54,847 nt of DNA from Bacteroidaceae bacterium (GCA_017509605.1 JAFWPH010000013.1:1-54847), one strand, 5' to 3'. Counted from the first letter of the stretch, positions 24,909 to 32,489 are shown. Numbers and translations: made by a program. The notes: generated by a model from the sequence alone, not told the origin.

Positions 24909-25574
24909 CTATCTGATTTTAGCGATGATGGCGAGTGCCTCAGCGCATTTGTCAGTGATGTACTGCCAGTCCTTGGCGGCCACCTTGTCCTTGGGGAAGA
25001 GTTTGCTGCCCATGCCCACGCAATAGACGCCGGCCTTGAACCAAGCGCTCAGGTTCTCCTCAGTGGGAGCCACACCGCCTGTCACCATGATTTTCGACCA
25101 TGGGCAGGGAGCCTTGAGGTCCTTCACGAAAGCGGGGCCATAGACGTCGCCGGGGAACACCTTCGTCAGGTCGCAGCCCAGTTCCTGGGCTTTACCGATC
25201 TCACTCACAGAGGCGCATCCGGGGCTGTAAGGCACCAAACGGCGGTTGCACACGGGTGCGATGTCGGGGTTGAACAACGGTCCGACGATGAAGCATGCGC
25301 CCAGCTGGATGTAGAGGGCCGCTGTAGGTGCGTCAACGATGGAGCCTACGCCCAATGCCAGTTCGGGGCATTCCTTCTCGGCGAACTTCACGCACTCGGC
25401 GAACACCTCATGGGCGAAGTCGCCACGGTTGGTGAACTCGAAAGCACGTACACCTCCGTCGTAGCAGGCCTTGATGACCTTCTTCGCTACCTCGGGATCT
25501 TTGTGGTAGAACACTGGAACCATACCTGTGGCTCCTATCTTGCTCAATACTGCTATCTTGTCAAATCTTGCCAT
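24909..25574 (-). CDS. kdgA: KDPG/KHG aldolase (2-dehydro-3-deoxyphosphogluconate aldolase)
   Basis: 221 residues, typical for the class I aldolase. The Schiff-base lysine is in [12 protein letters not shown], and [12 protein letters not shown] is the conserved phosphate-binding glycine loop. It cleaves 2-keto-3-deoxy-6-phosphogluconate to pyruvate and glyceraldehyde 3-phosphate, the last step of uronate (pectin/alginate) breakdown. It lies 103 bases downstream of the matching kinase gene. The ATG at 25574 ([10 protein letters not shown]) fits family starts; an 18-codon upstream extension is ignored. Confidence 0.9.
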   Translation of the reverse strand: MARFDKIAVLSKIGATGMVPVFYHKDPEVAKKVIKACYDGGVRAFEFTNRGDFAHEVFAECVKFAEKECPELALGVGSIVDAPTAALYIQLGACFIVGPLFNPDIAPVCNRRLVPYSPGCASVSEIGKAQELGCDLTKVFPGDVYGPAFVKDLKAPCPWSKIMVTGGVAPTEENLSAWFKAGVYCVGMGSKLFPKDKVAAKDWQYITDKCAEALAIIAKIR

Positions 25575-25677
25575 AATAATTATCGTTGTCTTTGATGATT
25601 GTCGATTGAAACGGATTTCTCTAGTCAAGCCTAGTTATACTAGTCAAAACTAGTTGAACTGGCCTAACGCCTATAGC

Positions 25678-26700
25678 CTAACGTTGCACGCGGCCGCTGG
25701 CGTCACCACCTGCGAGGGCATCCACCTCGGCCTCGCTCACGTGGTTGAAGTCGCCTGGGATGGTGTGCTTCAGGGCGCTGGCAGCCACTGCGAACTCCAA
25801 AGCCGCGCCTTGGTTGCCGCGGGTCAGCAGGCCGTGGATCAGACCGCCAGAGAAAGAGTCGCCACCGCCTACACGGTCGATGATGGGGTTGATGTCGTAG
25901 CGCTTCGACTGGTAGAACTCCTTGCCGTCGTAGATGAGGGCCTTCCAGCCGTTGTGGGTGGCGCTGAAGCTCTCGCGGAGAGTCGATACCACATATTTGA
26001 AGCCGAATTCCTTGGCCATGGCCTTGAAGATGCCCTCATAGCCAGCGGCATCGGTCTTGCCGGCATTCACGTCAGCATCGGGCTTGAAGCCAAGGCAAAG
26101 CTCGGCGTCTTCCTCGTTGCCGATACACACATCCACATACTGCATCAGCGGACGCATGATGCTGATGGCTTTCTCGCTTGTCCACAGTTTCTTGCGGAAG
26201 TTGAGGTCGCAACTCACCGTCACGCCGTGTTTCTTGGCGGCGATGCAAGCCTGTCGGAGGCATTCAGCGGAGGCGTCACTGATGGCGGGTGTGATGCCCG
26301 ACCAGTGGAACCAGTCAGCACCTTCGAAGATCTTGTCGAAGTCAAAGTCCTCGGGCTTGGCCTCAGCTATGGAGGAGTGGGCGCGGTCGTAAATCACTTT
26401 CGACGGGCGCATTGAGGCACCTGTCTCTGCGTAGTACAGACCCACACGGTCGCCGCCGCGTGCGATGCAGTCGGTGTTCACACCATACTTGCGAAGGGCG
26501 TTGACAGCAATCTGACCAATCTCATGCTTGGGAAGTTTGGATACAAACACACTCTCATGCCCGTAGTTGGCAAGGCTGATGGCCACGTTGGCCTCACCTC
26601 CACCTGGGATAATCTTGAAACTCTCGGCTTGCACGAAACGGTAGTTGCCTTCCGGCGACAGGCGGAGCATAATCTCGCCCATGGTAACAATCTTTGCCAT
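25678..26700 (-). CDS. kdgK: 2-dehydro-3-deoxygluconokinase (PfkB family)
   Basis: 340 residues. PfkB signatures are present: GGGEANVAISLANYG near residue 33 and the anion-hole motif DRVGGGDSFSGGLIHG near 280, whose aspartate is the catalytic base. It phosphorylates 2-keto-3-deoxygluconate to KDPG for the aldolase encoded next. The start MAKIVTMGEIMLRLSP fits the family and lies 64 bases after a TACTTTTG promoter element. The last codons (VQR-stop) fall inside a GCCTAAC/GCCTATA period-7 array, so the C-terminus (after DALAGGDASG) may have been altered by repeat insertion. Confidence 0.9.
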   Translation of the reverse strand: MAKIVTMGEIMLRLSPEGNYRFVQAESFKIIPGGGEANVAISLANYGHESVFVSKLPKHEIGQIAVNALRKYGVNTDCIARGGDRVGLYYAETGASMRPSKVIYDRAHSSIAEAKPEDFDFDKIFEGADWFHWSGITPAISDASAECLRQACIAAKKHGVTVSCDLNFRKKLWTSEKAISIMRPLMQYVDVCIGNEEDAELCLGFKPDADVNAGKTDAAGYEGIFKAMAKEFGFKYVVSTLRESFSATHNGWKALIYDGKEFYQSKRYDINPIIDRVGGGDSFSGGLIHGLLTRGNQGAALEFAVAASALKHTIPGDFNHVSEAEVDALAGGDASGRVQR

Positions 26701-26763
26701 GTAATTCTCTCTTTTGGTTGTTGATGTTGCTTTTTGAAACACCGGCTTGCGGTATTTATACTG

Positions 26764-26771
26764 CAAAAGTA
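26764..26771 (-). promoter_or_regulatory. -7 promoter element of kdgK-kdgA
   Basis: TACTTTTG on the minus strand fits TAnnTTTG and gives a leader of about 60 bases. It overlaps a longer in-frame reading of kdgK and so supports the ATG at 26700. Confidence 0.55.
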
Positions 26772-26860
26772 TAGATTTATAACGAATTATTCCTTATCGC
26801 ATCTCAAAAAAATATCTTCAGCACTTATTTTTTGAGTGATACAGTTGGTCCTGAAGGCAC

Positions 26861-26901
26861 AAAAAGGACGACAGACCATAAGTGGAGATGGTCTGTCGCC
26901 C
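26861..26901 (-). terminator. Terminator closing the capsid cassette
   Basis: An 11-bp perfect stem (CGACAGACCAT at 26869-26879 with ATGGTCTGTCG at 26888-26898), followed on the minus strand by T5. It lies about 30 bases after the stop at 26930, separating the phage genes from kdgK and marking the cassette's end. Confidence 0.8.
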
Positions 26902-26929
26902 CTTTCAGAGAGAAGGGATGATGATGCCC

Positions 26930-27229
26930 TCAGAATACTTCCGTCACCAATCCGTCGGGTAGGGTAATGTTGCCTGGTTGGTTAGCGTCGAGGCGGTCGT
27001 TCCAATGCGAGGTGTCGCGTCCTTCCGGGGAGGAATAGACGGGTGTGGCGTGGCTGTAGAGGATGAGGTTCTCGAAGGTCAGGGTGTGCAGCACGTAGTC
27101 GGGTGTCACGCCAAGGTTCTTGCACACGCACAGCACCAGTGCCCAGATGGAGTCGTTCAGGCATCCGTTTCGTCTTTCGTTGCCTTGAGGATGTTGCTCT
27201 GCGACAGCGAAGTGGTAATGCCGAAAAAA
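26930..27229 (-). CDS. -1 frame extension of the tail assembly chaperone (frameshift product)
   Basis: This frame has no good start codon of its own but is open without a stop from the slippery heptamer at 27223-27229 to the stop at 26930. A -1 slip there would add 97 residues (starting RHYHFAVAEQ, later NLGVTPDYVLHTLTF and ENLILYSHATP) to the first 148 residues of the upstream frame, giving a protein of about 245 residues. This is the gpG/gpGT arrangement of siphophage tail chaperones. The segment VTPDYVLHTLTFENLILYS is protein-like and fits the T part. No tape-measure gene follows. Confidence 0.65.
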   Translation of the reverse strand, partial: FFRHYHFAVAEQHPQGNERRNGCLNDSIWALVLCVCKNLGVTPDYVLHTLTFENLILYSHATPVYSSPEGRDTSHWNDRLDANQPGNITLPDGLVTEVF

Positions 27230-27666
27230 CTGCCCAACTGCAAGTTGCCCAGCCGGTTGCTGATGATGGAGAAGATGCGGTCGGGGTCCAGTTCCTTCAG
27301 GATGAGGTCAGCGAGGGCGTCGATCTCCTCACGCACCTCCTTGCGGTGGAACAGCAAGTCCAGGAGGCAGCGCCACCACGAGCGCTTGCCGCTCTTTCGG
27401 TGTTCCTGCACACGTTTGGCGCCAAGGATGAGCAATGCCACGATCTTGCCGATGACCTTCGCGTCTTTCGCCACGCGCATCACCTCGGGGATGATGTCCT
27501 TGCCGGTCATCTCGTCTTTGAACTTGGGCAGTTGCGAGATGAGTTCGCTTGCCATGATGATGGTTCCTACTGTGGGCTTTCCTATTTCCCACTGCTGTCC
27601 TCCGATCTCGATGGTTTCCTTTGCCGACTGGAGGATGGCGTCGGCTGTCTGTTTTTCAATGGTCAT
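27157..27666 (-). CDS. Phage tail assembly chaperone, N-terminal (G-like) product
   Basis: 169 residues, helical and acidic/basic, without signal peptide. It follows the tail-tube-like gene, the position of gpG in siphophages. EIGGQQWEIGKPTVGTIIMA at residues 20-39 resembles tail-chaperone N-termini in Bacteroidales phages. The frame contains a T TTT TTC site at codons 146-148, where ribosomes could shift into the -1 frame. The unshifted product continues 21 residues further to its own stop. Function inferred: holds tail-tube or tape-measure subunits before assembly. Confidence 0.6.
   Translation of the reverse strand: MTIEKQTADAILQSAKETIEIGGQQWEIGKPTVGTIIMASELISQLPKFKDEMTGKDIIPEVMRVAKDAKVIGKIVALLILGAKRVQEHRKSGKRSWWRCLLDLLFHRKEVREEIDALADLILKELDPDRIFSIISNRLGNLQLGSFFGITTSLSQSNILKATKDETDA
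27223..27229 (-). other. Slippery heptamer T TTT TTC for programmed -1 frameshifting
   Basis: On the minus strand the zero-frame codons are AGT TTT TTC, so the heptamer TTTTTTC has the canonical X XXY YYZ form in the right phase. The -1 frame is open from here to 26930. No clear stimulatory hairpin or upstream Shine-Dalgarno was recognised. Confidence 0.7.
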
Positions 27667-27727
27667 AGTGATAATCTTGTTCTTTCAAATTTGAGTTAAA
27701 AAGGGAGTTAAATTGGGAGTTAAAAAG

Positions 27728-27770
27728 GGAGTTAATTCGCTGCGCTCATGGGAGTTAAAGTGGACGATAG
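27728..27770. repeat. Dispersed element GGGAGTTAATTCGCTGCGCT type, copy 2
   Basis: Nearly identical to copies at 18640-18680 and 31181-31224: GGGAGTTAA, a TTCGCTGCGCTCAT core, GGGAGTTAAAG and TGGACGATAG. It sits in the gap between the tail chaperone and tail tube genes, preceded by further GGGAGTTAAA units. Confidence 0.75.
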
Positions 27771-27812
27771 GTATGCTGCCGAAGGCATAAAGCTAAATCC
27801 TGAAACCTTTTA

Positions 27813-27901
27813 GGGGTCGCTTCGCTCAAAATTGTAAACAAATTGAATCAGATAGTTTTGAAACTAATTTTCTTGTAATTTTGAGGCCGAAGGCCGACCC
27901 C
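27813..27901. repeat. MITE-like element, copy A (89 bp)
   Basis: The ends are inverted: GGGGTCGCTTCGCTCAAAATT on the left and the related TTTTGAGG...GGCCGACCCC on the right, with perfect 7-bp termini GGGGTCG/CGACCCC and an A/T-rich middle. Both ends contain their own mini-hairpins (GCTTCGC; GGCCGAAGGCC). It lies 6 bases past the stop of the tail-tube-like gene. Confidence 0.65.
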
Positions 27902-27907
27902 AAATGC

Positions 27908-28405
27908 CTAACTCGTGGTGAAGCGCTTGTACCAGTAGTTGGGGTTGGCTTCGGTGGTCTTGTGGATGTTGAAGGTCAGGGTGAGTTGATTGCCGTGCTC
28001 TTCGTCCCACGAAGGCGTGTAGGTGATGCTGCACTTGGGAGCCGCGATGCCTTTCGCGCCGATGTTCTTGGGTGTGACCTTCACCGACCAGTCGCCATCC
28101 ACGATGTGGGTGCTGACGGTGATCTCGCCTTCGCTCACTGTTCCGATGCCGAGTAGGGTGGCCAGGTTCTCGCTGGGCTCTATCAGCGTGGTTTCCAGTC
28201 GGAGGGTGCCTTCCTGTGCCTCTTCCGCCACCACCTCGCCGCCTGTGGCGATGGCTTGCAGGGTGTCGCCTTCCTCAGCCTCCAGCGACGACGACTGGTT
28301 GAGGATCACTCCGATGTCGGTCAGGGTCTCGGCCATGGTGTCGTTGGCGCCGGTCTGGCCGATTTCGATCTTGCATTTACTCCATGCCATAATGATTTTT
28401 GCCAT
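27908..28405 (-). CDS. Probable phage major tail (tube) protein
   Basis: 165 residues, beta-rich and soluble. It starts MAKIIMAWSKCKIEIGQTG, has an acidic central stretch (SLEAEEGDTLQAIATGGEV), and alternates charged and hydrophobic residues as in siphophage tube proteins. Position between a tail-completion-like gene and the chaperone gene is that of the major tail protein. Family membership is inferred from context more than motif. ATG at 28405 is taken; the ATG at 28390 is also possible. Confidence 0.5.
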   Translation of the reverse strand: MAKIIMAWSKCKIEIGQTGANDTMAETLTDIGVILNQSSSLEAEEGDTLQAIATGGEVVAEEAQEGTLRLETTLIEPSENLATLLGIGTVSEGEITVSTHIVDGDWSVKVTPKNIGAKGIAAPKCSITYTPSWDEEHGNQLTLTFNIHKTTEANPNYWYKRFTTS

Positions 28406-28479
28406 AGTCAATATTTTTTTGTTTAATCGTTTAATCGTTTAATCGGATAATATATTCATAATCAATAATTATTCATTAA

Positions 28480-28869
28480 TCATTGGTTTACAAAATTATA
28501 TTCAAGTGTTACTTTAATTTGTGTCTGCTTGCGGTCGGGAAGGCTGGTGTGGGTTGGTTCTTCATTGATGCTGAGGTGGACGCGTGGGTTGGTATGCTCG
28601 TCAATGGTCACGCGGATCATGTCGCAGATCCATTGGATGCGTGCCAGGTCGTCCACCTTGTTGGTGCGGCTACCGACACTCAGTTGGGGGACATAGACAA
28701 GGATTTCGACCTTGCCTTGTTGGTGCTGGCCAAGGTTGCCGCTGACCAACCTCACTTCAATGTCCTCGGTTCTTGCATCTCGGGGACGCATACCGTGGCG
28801 ATACACATTCCCGTCCAATTCCGCCATCAAGGCGCTCGACTTCATCAGCCTGTAGATGTATTTTTCCAT
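28480..28869 (-). CDS. Probable phage tail terminator/completion protein (DUF3168-like)
   Basis: 129 residues. The pattern SSALMAELDGNVYRHGMRPRDAR followed by strands (IEVRLVSGN, VEILVYVPQ) and a helix (ARIQWICDMIRVTIDE) resembles tail completion proteins of the gp17/DUF3168 type, which cap the tube and join it to the head. It has no signal peptide. It lies between the connector-like gene and the tail tube gene, as in siphophage head-tail modules. Confidence 0.5.
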   Translation of the reverse strand: MEKYIYRLMKSSALMAELDGNVYRHGMRPRDARTEDIEVRLVSGNLGQHQQGKVEILVYVPQLSVGSRTNKVDDLARIQWICDMIRVTIDEHTNPRVHLSINEEPTHTSLPDRKQTQIKVTLEYNFVNQ

Positions 28870-28879
28870 ACTTGTTGAA

Positions 28880-28972
28880 TTAAGAGTTAAGAGTTAAGAG
28901 TCTTATGGAAGGTTATTGGTTATTGGTTATTGAATTTTGGCTGACGCCAATGTTCAATGTTCAATGTTCAAA
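28880..28972. repeat. Three different period-7 arrays in one gap
   Basis: In order: GAGTTAA-type units, three GGTTATT units from about 28913, and three AATGTTC units at 28949-28969. All have a 7-base period but unrelated sequences. The 190-base gap they occupy separates two phage structural genes. It ends with further AATGTTC-like sequence near 29040 and GNA-type mini-hairpins such as GGCGAAGCC. Confidence 0.85.
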
Positions 28973-29057
28973 AATGCGATTAAGTGAGGGCAATCAAGTT
29001 TACTTGAATTGCCGAGCGTGAGCATTTTAGGCGAAGCCAATGTTCATTGTTCCATGT

Positions 29058-29423
29058 TCAATGCTCCACGACGAACTTGACCCTGTCGAGCCAGGTCTGC
29101 TGGATATAGACCACCTCGAACTCGCCCAACAGCCGCCCTTGCATCGACAGTTGCACTCGGTCGGTGTCGATGTCCATGCGTTCTGTGATCAGTTCGTAGC
29201 GTTGGCGCGTGTAACTGCCTTCGGTTTCGGTGTTGATGAGCGTTATCTCGCCGATAGAGATGAAGCACTCCACTGGCTCCGACCATACCGGTGGTTCGTC
29301 TATGGGGCAGCCGTCGGCGTCGAAGGTGACGCCGCGCGGTTCGCGGGGTGTCCATTCGCCGCTCATGGCGTCACCTTCTGCCTGAGGCAAGATTCTGTAT
29401 TTCATGTATCCATTGAATCGCAT
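29058..29423 (-). CDS. Probable phage head-closure / head-tail adaptor protein
   Basis: 121 residues, beginning MRFNGYMKYRILPQ and rich in beta strands (WSEPVECFISIGEITLINT, RQRYELITERMDI, FEVVYIQQTWLDRVKFVV). No catalytic motif. Its place after the capsid and first connector gene suggests a head-closure or joining protein; similar small proteins occur in Bacteroidales phages. The ATG at 29423 is chosen; the upstream in-frame TTG would add eleven residues read from a G-run and a repeat. Confidence 0.45.
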   Translation of the reverse strand: MRFNGYMKYRILPQAEGDAMSGEWTPREPRGVTFDADGCPIDEPPVWSEPVECFISIGEITLINTETEGSYTRQRYELITERMDIDTDRVQLSMQGRLLGEFEVVYIQQTWLDRVKFVVEH

Positions 29424-29441
29424 GGTAAAGTGGGGGGGTAA

Positions 29442-29666
29442 AAAGCCTGGAGCCAAGAATCTGTTAATTGGTCGCTACGCTCAAAATTGTAAAAAAATTG
29501 AATCAGAAAATTTAGAAACAAATTATCCATAATTTGAGGCCGCAGGCCGATTCCCTTAAAGCCTGGAGCCAAGAATCTGTTAATTGGTCGCTACGCTGAA
29601 ATTTAAAAAATAGAATCAGAATTTTGAAACTAATTTTCTTATAATTTTGAGGCCGTAGGCCGACCA
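29442..29666. repeat. 116-bp tandem duplication containing MITE-like copies B and C
   Basis: Two units start AAAGCCTGGAGCCAAGAATC, at 29442 and 29558. Each contains a MITE-like element (29470-29550 and 29586-29665) with left end GGTCGCTACGCT and right end GAGGCCGNAGGCCGA. The second unit has an internal deletion. It ends 15 bases before the stop of the connector gene, and no gene lies in this 257-base gap. Confidence 0.8.
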
Positions 29667-29680
29667 CTAACGCCAAATAA

Positions 29681-30031
29681 TTACCAGCGGTTCGAAGCGT
29701 TGTCGATCTCGGAAGGTTCCAGACCGAAAGCCGAGGGGTCAAGGTCGTAACGTCGTATCCAGCGGAGCATGTTGCGCTCCACCGCCGCGATGTCGGTGCC
29801 GACGCTGATGCCGCCGTGACTGCGCGAGCCGCCCTCGCTGCGTGAGGTCTCCACCCATCCGCCGACGATGTTCAGGGCGCAGATCATCATCGTGCGGTCC
29901 CAGTTGAGGTCGTATGTCATGTTGGGTACCAGCATGTGGCGCAGCAGTTCCGACTCCAGCACGTCGCGGTCGGCGTAGCAGGTGTTGCAGATCAGTTTGC
30001 AGCGTGATCTCAGGGTCTCGTAGTTGGTCAT
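29681..30031 (-). CDS. Probable phage head-tail connector (DUF6706-like)
   Basis: 116 residues, mainly helical (YETLRSRCKLICNTCYADRDVLESELLRH), with a glycine/serine-rich loop (SEGGSRSHGG) and WIRRYDLDPSAFG near the end. It resembles small connector-like proteins of Bacteroidales phages that I associate with DUF6706. Its ATG overlaps the capsid gene stop in an ATGA, indicating translational coupling with the capsid protein. Confidence 0.5.
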   Translation of the reverse strand: MTNYETLRSRCKLICNTCYADRDVLESELLRHMLVPNMTYDLNWDRTMMICALNIVGGWVETSRSEGGSRSHGGISVGTDIAAVERNMLRWIRRYDLDPSAFGLEPSEIDNASNRW

Positions 30032-31131
30032 CCTTCGGGTTCGGTCTTAAGGGTGAAGATGCCTTTGATGGCGGTGATCACGGGCAGTGACAGACTCTCC
30101 GCCTTGGTATATTCCGAGCCGTTCATGCCTTGGCTCTCGCCCACGCCCCATTCGGAGATGCGGATGCGTCCGTAGTTGGAGTAGGCCACGCCAGGCTCAG
30201 GACGCAGTTCGTTGTTGCTGTAGGCGTTCTTGATGACGCCGATCTTGCCTTCGGGCACAGCCACGATGTTGCCCTGCACCCACGGTGTGATGATGTGGTA
30301 GCCCTCAGTGGTGCGCACCCTGCACTTGCGTCGTATCTTCTCGAATACGGGCAGGTCGTTGCTCTCCATGAAGTTGTTGAGCGCTTGGAGAGTCAAGGGG
30401 CTGCTGCTGCGGTCGCTGCCGAGTACGGCCTGTCGCATCTTGGGTGCCCGCATGAGGTAGGACAGTTTGGCCGGTGAGATGAGCAGTTTGCTCACCGGTA
30501 CGGTCTCGTCGGCCACCTCGAGCATCTCGCTGAGGTCTTGGAAGGGATCGACGTTGGCGATGTTCTCCTCTGTCCAGGCGGTATCGACGGTCAAGATGTT
30601 GTCGGCGGGTTGGTTGAAGTCGATTGTGCCTTTCACACCGCCCTCGGGGTTAGTCCTTTCGTCGAAGTTGAACACCCCGCAGTTCGACAGGCAGGAGAGG
30701 AAGATCATGTCGATTTTGCTCTGCACGCTGTTCACCACCTCCTCCACGCTTCCCCAGAGGATGTTCACCAGTTCGCGTTTCATCTGGCGGTTGGTCAGTT
30801 GTTTGGAATCCAGTAGGGCGAGTATGTTGCGGTACTCGTTGATGGTCAGTGGACGGCTGATTGCGTGGTTGAGGACCTTCTGCTTGATGGTGCTCAGTCC
30901 CTCAGTGTCCAGTTCGGGTTCCTTGGAGTTGTCGCCGATGGTGGCAGCTGCGACGGTGATGTTGTACTTGCCGATCAGTTCCTCGAAGTTCAGTCCTACG
31001 CTTGGGGTGTCCCAAGTGAGGTATTGGGGATAGATGGCGTGGTCGAAGATTTGTTTGCCGTGCCGTGACGCGGCGTCGATGCGGGCCTGCACGCTCTGTG
31101 TCAGTTCACCGAAAATAGATGTGTAGTCCAT
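30028..31131 (-). CDS. Phage major capsid protein (gpE-like, HK97 fold)
   Basis: 367 residues, soluble, about the length of lambda gpE-type capsid proteins. Features that fit the family are the N-terminal MDYTSIFGELTQSVQARID, the conserved ISRPLTINEYRNILALLDSK region, a long helix with LTNRQMKRELVNILWG, the central domain with KLLISPAKLSYLMRAP, and the C-terminal PGVAYSNYGRIRISEWG. It should form the shell with the scaffold-like and decoration-like proteins encoded just upstream. The frame is intact and no protease gene is adjacent. Assignment rests on family resemblance and gene order. Confidence 0.7.
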   Translation of the reverse strand: MDYTSIFGELTQSVQARIDAASRHGKQIFDHAIYPQYLTWDTPSVGLNFEELIGKYNITVAAATIGDNSKEPELDTEGLSTIKQKVLNHAISRPLTINEYRNILALLDSKQLTNRQMKRELVNILWGSVEEVVNSVQSKIDMIFLSCLSNCGVFNFDERTNPEGGVKGTIDFNQPADNILTVDTAWTEENIANVDPFQDLSEMLEVADETVPVSKLLISPAKLSYLMRAPKMRQAVLGSDRSSSPLTLQALNNFMESNDLPVFEKIRRKCRVRTTEGYHIITPWVQGNIVAVPEGKIGVIKNAYSNNELRPEPGVAYSNYGRIRISEWGVGESQGMNGSEYTKAESLSLPVITAIKGIFTLKTEPEG

Positions 31132-31180
31132 GATGATTGTTGGTGAAATAAAAAACTAATTCTTGGAGTTAATCAATTAA

Positions 31181-31224
31181 GGAAGTTAATTCGCTGCGCT
31201 CATGGAAGTTAAAGTGGACGATAG
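31181..31224. repeat. Dispersed element GGAAGTTAATTCGCTGCGCT type, copy 3
   Basis: The same core as copies 1 and 2, with GGAAGTTAA in place of GGGAGTTAA. It is followed by a divergent half with GTGCGAAGTGCATAACTCCC (31259-31278), related to GTGCGTAGCGCATAACTCCC near 18880. No gene is seen in the 200 bases between capsid and decoration genes. Confidence 0.7.
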
Positions 31225-31332
31225 TTAGGTCTTTAGGTTCAATGAACATACCTGTCGTCCTGTGCGAAGTGCATAACTCCCTCTTAAACTTCCCTTTTAA
31301 CTTTATCTTACCACTTGTGAAAGTAGAGATAA

Positions 31333-31926
31333 TTACTGATTGATAAACAAGATGTTGTGATTGTTTGTTAAAGCGATGTTTCCGGTCAGGAAACTGTCGG
31401 GGAAAGGTTGTGCGGCTGGTCGGATGACGAGGGCTTGCCATGCCACATCGACCGTCGGTAGGTCGTTCTCCATGATGGTTCGGTCGGCAGCGAGGACGGC
31501 GTTGGGTGTATAGGCGGCCACGGGGCTGTTGCCTGTTGTGTCGGCCTCTTGAAGGAAGTCGCCTGCAGCCAGGCCGTTCATGGCGGAGGTGAGGGTCACC
31601 ACGTCGTATTCCTCATGGCTGCGATCCACAGAGGCGACGGTGCCGCTTGTGTTGCCGCCCACCTTCATCACGGTGTCGCCTGCCATCAGGTAGTTGTCCT
31701 TGCTCACACGTGGAGCGGTGGTGGTGCCACCTTCCAGCACCTTGCCAATCTTCACGATGCCGGCCTTCATCAGGCTCATATCCACACTCACCAATGTGCC
31801 GCGCTTCAGCAATGTGCCTGCGGCAAAGGTTTGTGCCACGGCGAAGCCGCCTGGCAGCACCTTGGGCTCGCGCCATATGGCGTGCTTACGGCCCGAAAAA
31901 CTCTTCTCTTTGAAATTGATACTCAT
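31333..31926 (-). CDS. Probable phage head decoration protein
   Basis: 197 residues, beta-rich and soluble, starting MSINFKEKSFSGRKHAIWRE. It contains a run typical of decoration/stabilisation proteins: an alanine/glycine-rich barrel (FAAGTLLKRGTLVSVD, AGDTVMKVGGNTSG, GLAAGDFLQEAD) and LAADRTIMENDLPTVDVAW near the end. Its position directly upstream of the capsid gene and downstream of the scaffold-like gene matches the order scaffold, decoration, capsid. Confidence 0.55.
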   Translation of the reverse strand: MSINFKEKSFSGRKHAIWREPKVLPGGFAVAQTFAAGTLLKRGTLVSVDMSLMKAGIVKIGKVLEGGTTTAPRVSKDNYLMAGDTVMKVGGNTSGTVASVDRSHEEYDVVTLTSAMNGLAAGDFLQEADTTGNSPVAAYTPNAVLAADRTIMENDLPTVDVAWQALVIRPAAQPFPDSFLTGNIALTNNHNILFINQ

Positions 31927-31997
31927 GGTTGTAGTTGATTTGATAGGGTTAATGATTTCGTTTATTCGATTAACCGTTTATTCGATTAACCGAAAAG

Positions 31998-32489
31998 CTA
32001 AAGCTTACTTGCCCATTCGTCGGCGTCGCTCTCGATGAGGGTGCGGTTGGCGTCGGTTTCGCGTTGGGCGTCGATGGGCAGGAGGCTGTGGTTGACCATT
32101 TCCTGTTTGATGTGGGTCAGTTGTTGTTCGATGTCGCCTTCGGGGTCGATGTTGAGGTGGCTGACCAGGTAGTCGGGGATGCCGATGCGCTCAGCTGCGG
32201 ATGCAATCTGTGTGTGCTGCTCCTCATGCAGTTTGGCGGCTTTCAGTGTCTCGTTGTCGTTGCGCAGCTGCTGGTAGAGTTGTGCTTGTTCTTCACGGTA
32301 CTTCTTGAACCATGCGGGTTCTTCTTGATCCGATGTCGGTTCGGCGGTGCTTTCAGGCTTGTCCTGCTTCATGGTTTCCGTTGTCTGTTGGCTGGCGAAT
32401 GTGGCCTGTACCTCTCTCAACGCCTCGATGATTTGCTCGTTGATGTTCTTGGCGCTCTGCTCAAGATCTTTTTCTGGTGTTTTGTCCAT
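31998..32489 (-). CDS. Probable phage scaffolding protein, first gene of the capsid cassette
   Basis: 163 residues, highly charged and almost wholly helical, with glutamine/glutamate-rich predicted coiled coil (EEQAQLYQQLRNDNETLKAAK) and an acidic, low-complexity linker (ESTAEPTSDQEEP). Coiled-coil proteins of this size just before capsid genes are usually scaffolds. It has no membrane segment. It is the most upstream gene of the cassette; a promoter and dyad lie about 30-85 bases upstream of its ATG. A weak terminase- or portal-like gene was looked for upstream and not found. Confidence 0.55.
   Translation of the reverse strand: MDKTPEKDLEQSAKNINEQIIEALREVQATFASQQTTETMKQDKPESTAEPTSDQEEPAWFKKYREEQAQLYQQLRNDNETLKAAKLHEEQHTQIASAAERIGIPDYLVSHLNIDPEGDIEQQLTHIKQEMVNHSLLPIDAQRETDANRTLIESDADEWASKL

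Noticed and set aside
26930..27136. A separate 68-residue gene starting at GTG
   Set aside because: No ribosome-binding or family start is seen. The frame is open back to the slippery site and is better explained as a frameshift extension.
27157..27200. CGAAAG and GAAACG near the end of the tail chaperone frame as the frameshift site
   Set aside because: They are not in the X XXY YYZ phase for a -1 shift. The upstream T TTT TTC is in phase, with the -1 frame open from there.
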